This document shows positions 62,359-64,000 of a stretch of 64,000 nt of DNA, one piece after another. Every line of letters begins with the position of its first letter. Position 1 is the stretch's first letter. The notes under the pieces are model-generated. The model saw nothing but the letters and a program-made list of their open reading frames with translations, had not been told where the DNA came from and ran no database searches. The stretch comes from an uncultured Prevotellaceae bacterium. Lineage in GTDB: Bacteria > Bacteroidota > Bacteroidia > Bacteroidales > Bacteroidaceae. The translations under genes and the position numbers were made by a program. Location: positions 169,680-233,679 of the forward strand of contig CACYJV010000011.1 of the NCBI GenBank assembly GCA_902774815.1, written 5' to 3'.

Positions 62359-63882
62359 ATGTTCATTAAGATTCTCCTTACCATTATCTTTGTGGCCGTT
62401 ATGATTGCCGTGGGACTCTATTCGCGCAAACAGGCAGCCAGCGTTGACGGATTTGTATTGGGTGGGCGCACCGTAGGCCCTTGGCTGACGGCTTTCGCCT
62501 ACGGCACCAGCTATTTTTCGGCAGTCGTCTTTGTGGGCTATGCAGGACAGTTCGGCTGGAAATACGGCCTGTCATCGACATGGATCGGCGTGGGCAATGC
62601 CGTCGTGGGCTCGTTGCTGGCTTGGCTTGTACTCGGAAGGCGTACAAAACTCATGACTCAGCACATCGAGAGCCGTACAATGCCCGACTTTTTCGGTACG
62701 CGCTATCAGAGCCAGGGGCTGCGTGTGGCTGCCAGCATCATTGCTTTTGTGTTCCTCATTCCCTATACGGCAGGTGTCTATAAAGGCATCTCGACGCTTT
62801 TTGAGATGGGATTCGGCGTGCCCTACGAGTATTGTGTCATCCTCATGGCAATTCTCACTGCCGTCTATGTCATCCTTGGAGGCTATAAGGCAACTGCCAT
62901 GAACGACTTCATACAAGGCGTCATCATGCTGTTTGGCATCGTAACTGTCATCGCTGCCGTGCTTTCGGCACAAGGCGGATTGTCGGCAGCTGTTGAGAAA
63001 ATGACTGCCATGCCTGCCGATAATGGAACTACCAACGGAGGCTTTGCTACGCTTTGGGGCCCTGACCCATGGAATCTGCTGGGTGTTGTCGTGCTGACAT
63101 CGCTTGGTACGTGGGGTTTGCCGCAGATGGTTGGTAAGTTTTATAGCATTACCGATGAGAGTGCTATTCGTCGTGGAACGATTATTTCAACCATTTTCGC
63201 CTTTATCGTGGCTGGTGGATGCTACTTCCTCGGAGGTTTTGGCCGTCTTTTCGGTATGCCGCCCACACTGCCCAATGGCCGTCTTGATTTCGACTCTATC
63301 GTGCCTTCGATGCTGGCCACGTTGCCCGATTTCATCATTGCCCTCGTGGTGCTACTGGTGCTTTCGGCCTCAATGTCGACGCTTGCCTCACTGGTGCTCA
63401 CCTCATCTTCGACGATGACACTTGACTTGATCTATCGCGACAAGAAGTCGCTTCCTGGTGAGGTGGAGGAAGGTACCATCGATGACGTGGTAGCTGAGCG
63501 TGTAGAACATCGAAAGGTGGTCGTCATGCGTGTGCTGATAGTGTTCTTCATTGTTATTTCGCTCCTTATCGCCCTCAACCCGCCGACTTTCATCGCACAA
63601 CTCATGGGCATCTCATGGGGTGCTCTGGCAGGAGCTTTCCTCGCTCCGTTCATGCTGGGACTCTATTGGCGCGGTGTCACCACAGCCTCCGTTTGGGCTT
63701 GTTTCGTTTGGGGTGTTGGTCTGACAGTCGTGAACATGCTGTTGGGAAACCCTATCAACCCAATTAACTGCGGTGCTATCGCCATGGTCGGTGGCTTTGT
63801 TGTCGTATGGCTTGCCAGTCTCGTCACTCCAAAGATGAAGCGCGAGTATGTTGACCGCATGTTTGTATTCGATAATAATTAG
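62359..63882 (+). CDS. Sodium:solute symporter (SSS family)
   Basis: Inner-membrane Na+-coupled transporter of 507 aa with about 13 hydrophobic helices. Motifs of the SSS/PutP group: GLYSRKQAASVDGFVLGGRT, WLTAFAYGTSYFSAVVFVGY, GGYKATAMNDFIQGVIMLFG, SASMSTLASLVLTSSSTMT with the Na+ site Ser/Thr run, and GALAGAFLAPFMLGLYWR. The substrate (proline, sialic acid, sugar or other) cannot be assigned. Its use of Na+ fits the Na+-NQR encoded earlier. A terminator follows. Confidence 0.9.
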   Translation: MFIKILLTIIFVAVMIAVGLYSRKQAASVDGFVLGGRTVGPWLTAFAYGTSYFSAVVFVGYAGQFGWKYGLSSTWIGVGNAVVGSLLAWLVLGRRTKLMTQHIESRTMPDFFGTRYQSQGLRVAASIIAFVFLIPYTAGVYKGISTLFEMGFGVPYEYCVILMAILTAVYVILGGYKATAMNDFIQGVIMLFGIVTVIAAVLSAQGGLSAAVEKMTAMPADNGTTNGGFATLWGPDPWNLLGVVVLTSLGTWGLPQMVGKFYSITDESAIRRGTIISTIFAFIVAGGCYFLGGFGRLFGMPPTLPNGRLDFDSIVPSMLATLPDFIIALVVLLVLSASMSTLASLVLTSSSTMTLDLIYRDKKSLPGEVEEGTIDDVVAERVEHRKVVVMRVLIVFFIVISLLIALNPPTFIAQLMGISWGALAGAFLAPFMLGLYWRGVTTASVWACFVWGVGLTVVNMLLGNPINPINCGAIAMVGGFVVVWLASLVTPKMKREYVDRMFVFDNN

Positions 63883-63903
63883 TTTTCTCTTACCCTTATA
63901 TAT

Positions 63904-63938
63904 GAGGGTGTGTCAAAATAGGCACATCCTCTTTTTTT
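63904..63938 (+). terminator. Intrinsic terminator after the SSS gene
   Basis: GAGGGTGTG (63904-63912) pairs with CACATCCTC (63923-63931) through one G:T pair, 10-nt loop, then seven T. It lies 21 nt after the stop. Confidence 0.8.
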
Positions 63939-63942
63939 ATCG

Positions 63943-63974
63943 CAAAGCCCCGACTTTCTCAAGCCAGGGCTTTG
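63943..63974. other. Second hairpin at the window end
   Basis: CAAAGCCC (63943-63950) and GGGCTTTG (63967-63974) form a perfect 8-bp stem. The window ends in TACCTTT, which with a following G would be a -7 box for a gene just outside. The pair of inverted repeats followed by a promoter could be the left end of an insertion element, but no transposase is visible. Confidence 0.4.
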
Positions 63975-64000
63975 TTATGTCCAAGATTTTTTGTACCTTT

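Overview
The window looks like a chromosomal segment of a Bacteroidales bacterium, most likely Prevotellaceae (inferred). The signs are: -7 boxes of the Bacteroidetes type (TAnnTTTG) in front of many genes; a fused LpxC/FabZ gene; a six-gene Na+-NQR operon; a PorT-family barrel and a type IX-secretion (CHU_C/type B) C-terminal domain; a long pyruvate:ferredoxin oxidoreductase; and a membrane pyrophosphatase. It is mostly ordinary core chromosome. I found no rRNA, no CRISPR array, no intact transposon and no prophage.

Layout. 0-8 kb: 5' part of rpsA, pfkA, then a hexuronate block (uxaB; uxuB-uxuA behind a secreted nucleotide pyrophosphatase-like enzyme). 8-15.3 kb: an AraC-type DNA-binding domain protein with dipeptidyl peptidase III and an AlkD-like protein, then fur, purA, hisS and a secreted SGNH esterase whose C-terminus is a stub of a pectinesterase domain. 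15.3-23 kb: rubrerythrin, radA, an orphan substrate-binding lipoprotein with a large TPR protein, gdhA, and tRNA-Thr(CGU) plus tRNA-Gly(CCC). 23-33.5 kb: a TamB-like protein diverging from nqrABCDEF. 34-39.6 kb: the lipid A set lpxD-lpxC/fabZ-lpxA with miaA, preceded by an HD phosphohydrolase. 39.7-47.4 kb: a POT peptide transporter, an M16 peptidase, a PorT-family barrel, a LysM/periplasmic-binding protein and a small CHU_C protein. 47.4-53.3 kb: uvrA, an AlbA_2 protein, an unassigned conserved protein and an AAA ATPase. 53.3-64 kb: pyruvate:ferredoxin oxidoreductase, a His-rich membrane protein, the membrane pyrophosphatase, two OprP-like porins and a sodium:solute symporter.

How the genes work together. 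Uronate catabolism (UxaB, UxuA, UxuB) fits pectin or glucuronan feeding, and the pectin-type esterase stub is consistent with that. Pyruvate:ferredoxin oxidoreductase, Na+-NQR, a K+-type membrane pyrophosphatase and a Na+ symporter together suggest anaerobic metabolism with sodium-based bioenergetics. Rubrerythrin fits an anaerobe meeting peroxide.

The most unusual structure is a family of degenerate repeats with a 22-bp period. They form three arrays of about 210-245 bp, each in a wide gap between converging genes (pfkA/uxaB, esterase/rubrerythrin, nqrF/miaA). Other points are a MITE-like inverted-repeat element after nqrF, several genes whose start codon lies only 5-7 nt from a strong -7 box (candidate leaderless mRNAs), Shine-Dalgarno-like sequences confined to nqrC-F, and a His-rich tail-anchored protein. 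I do not see a convincing new multi-gene defence or biosynthetic system.
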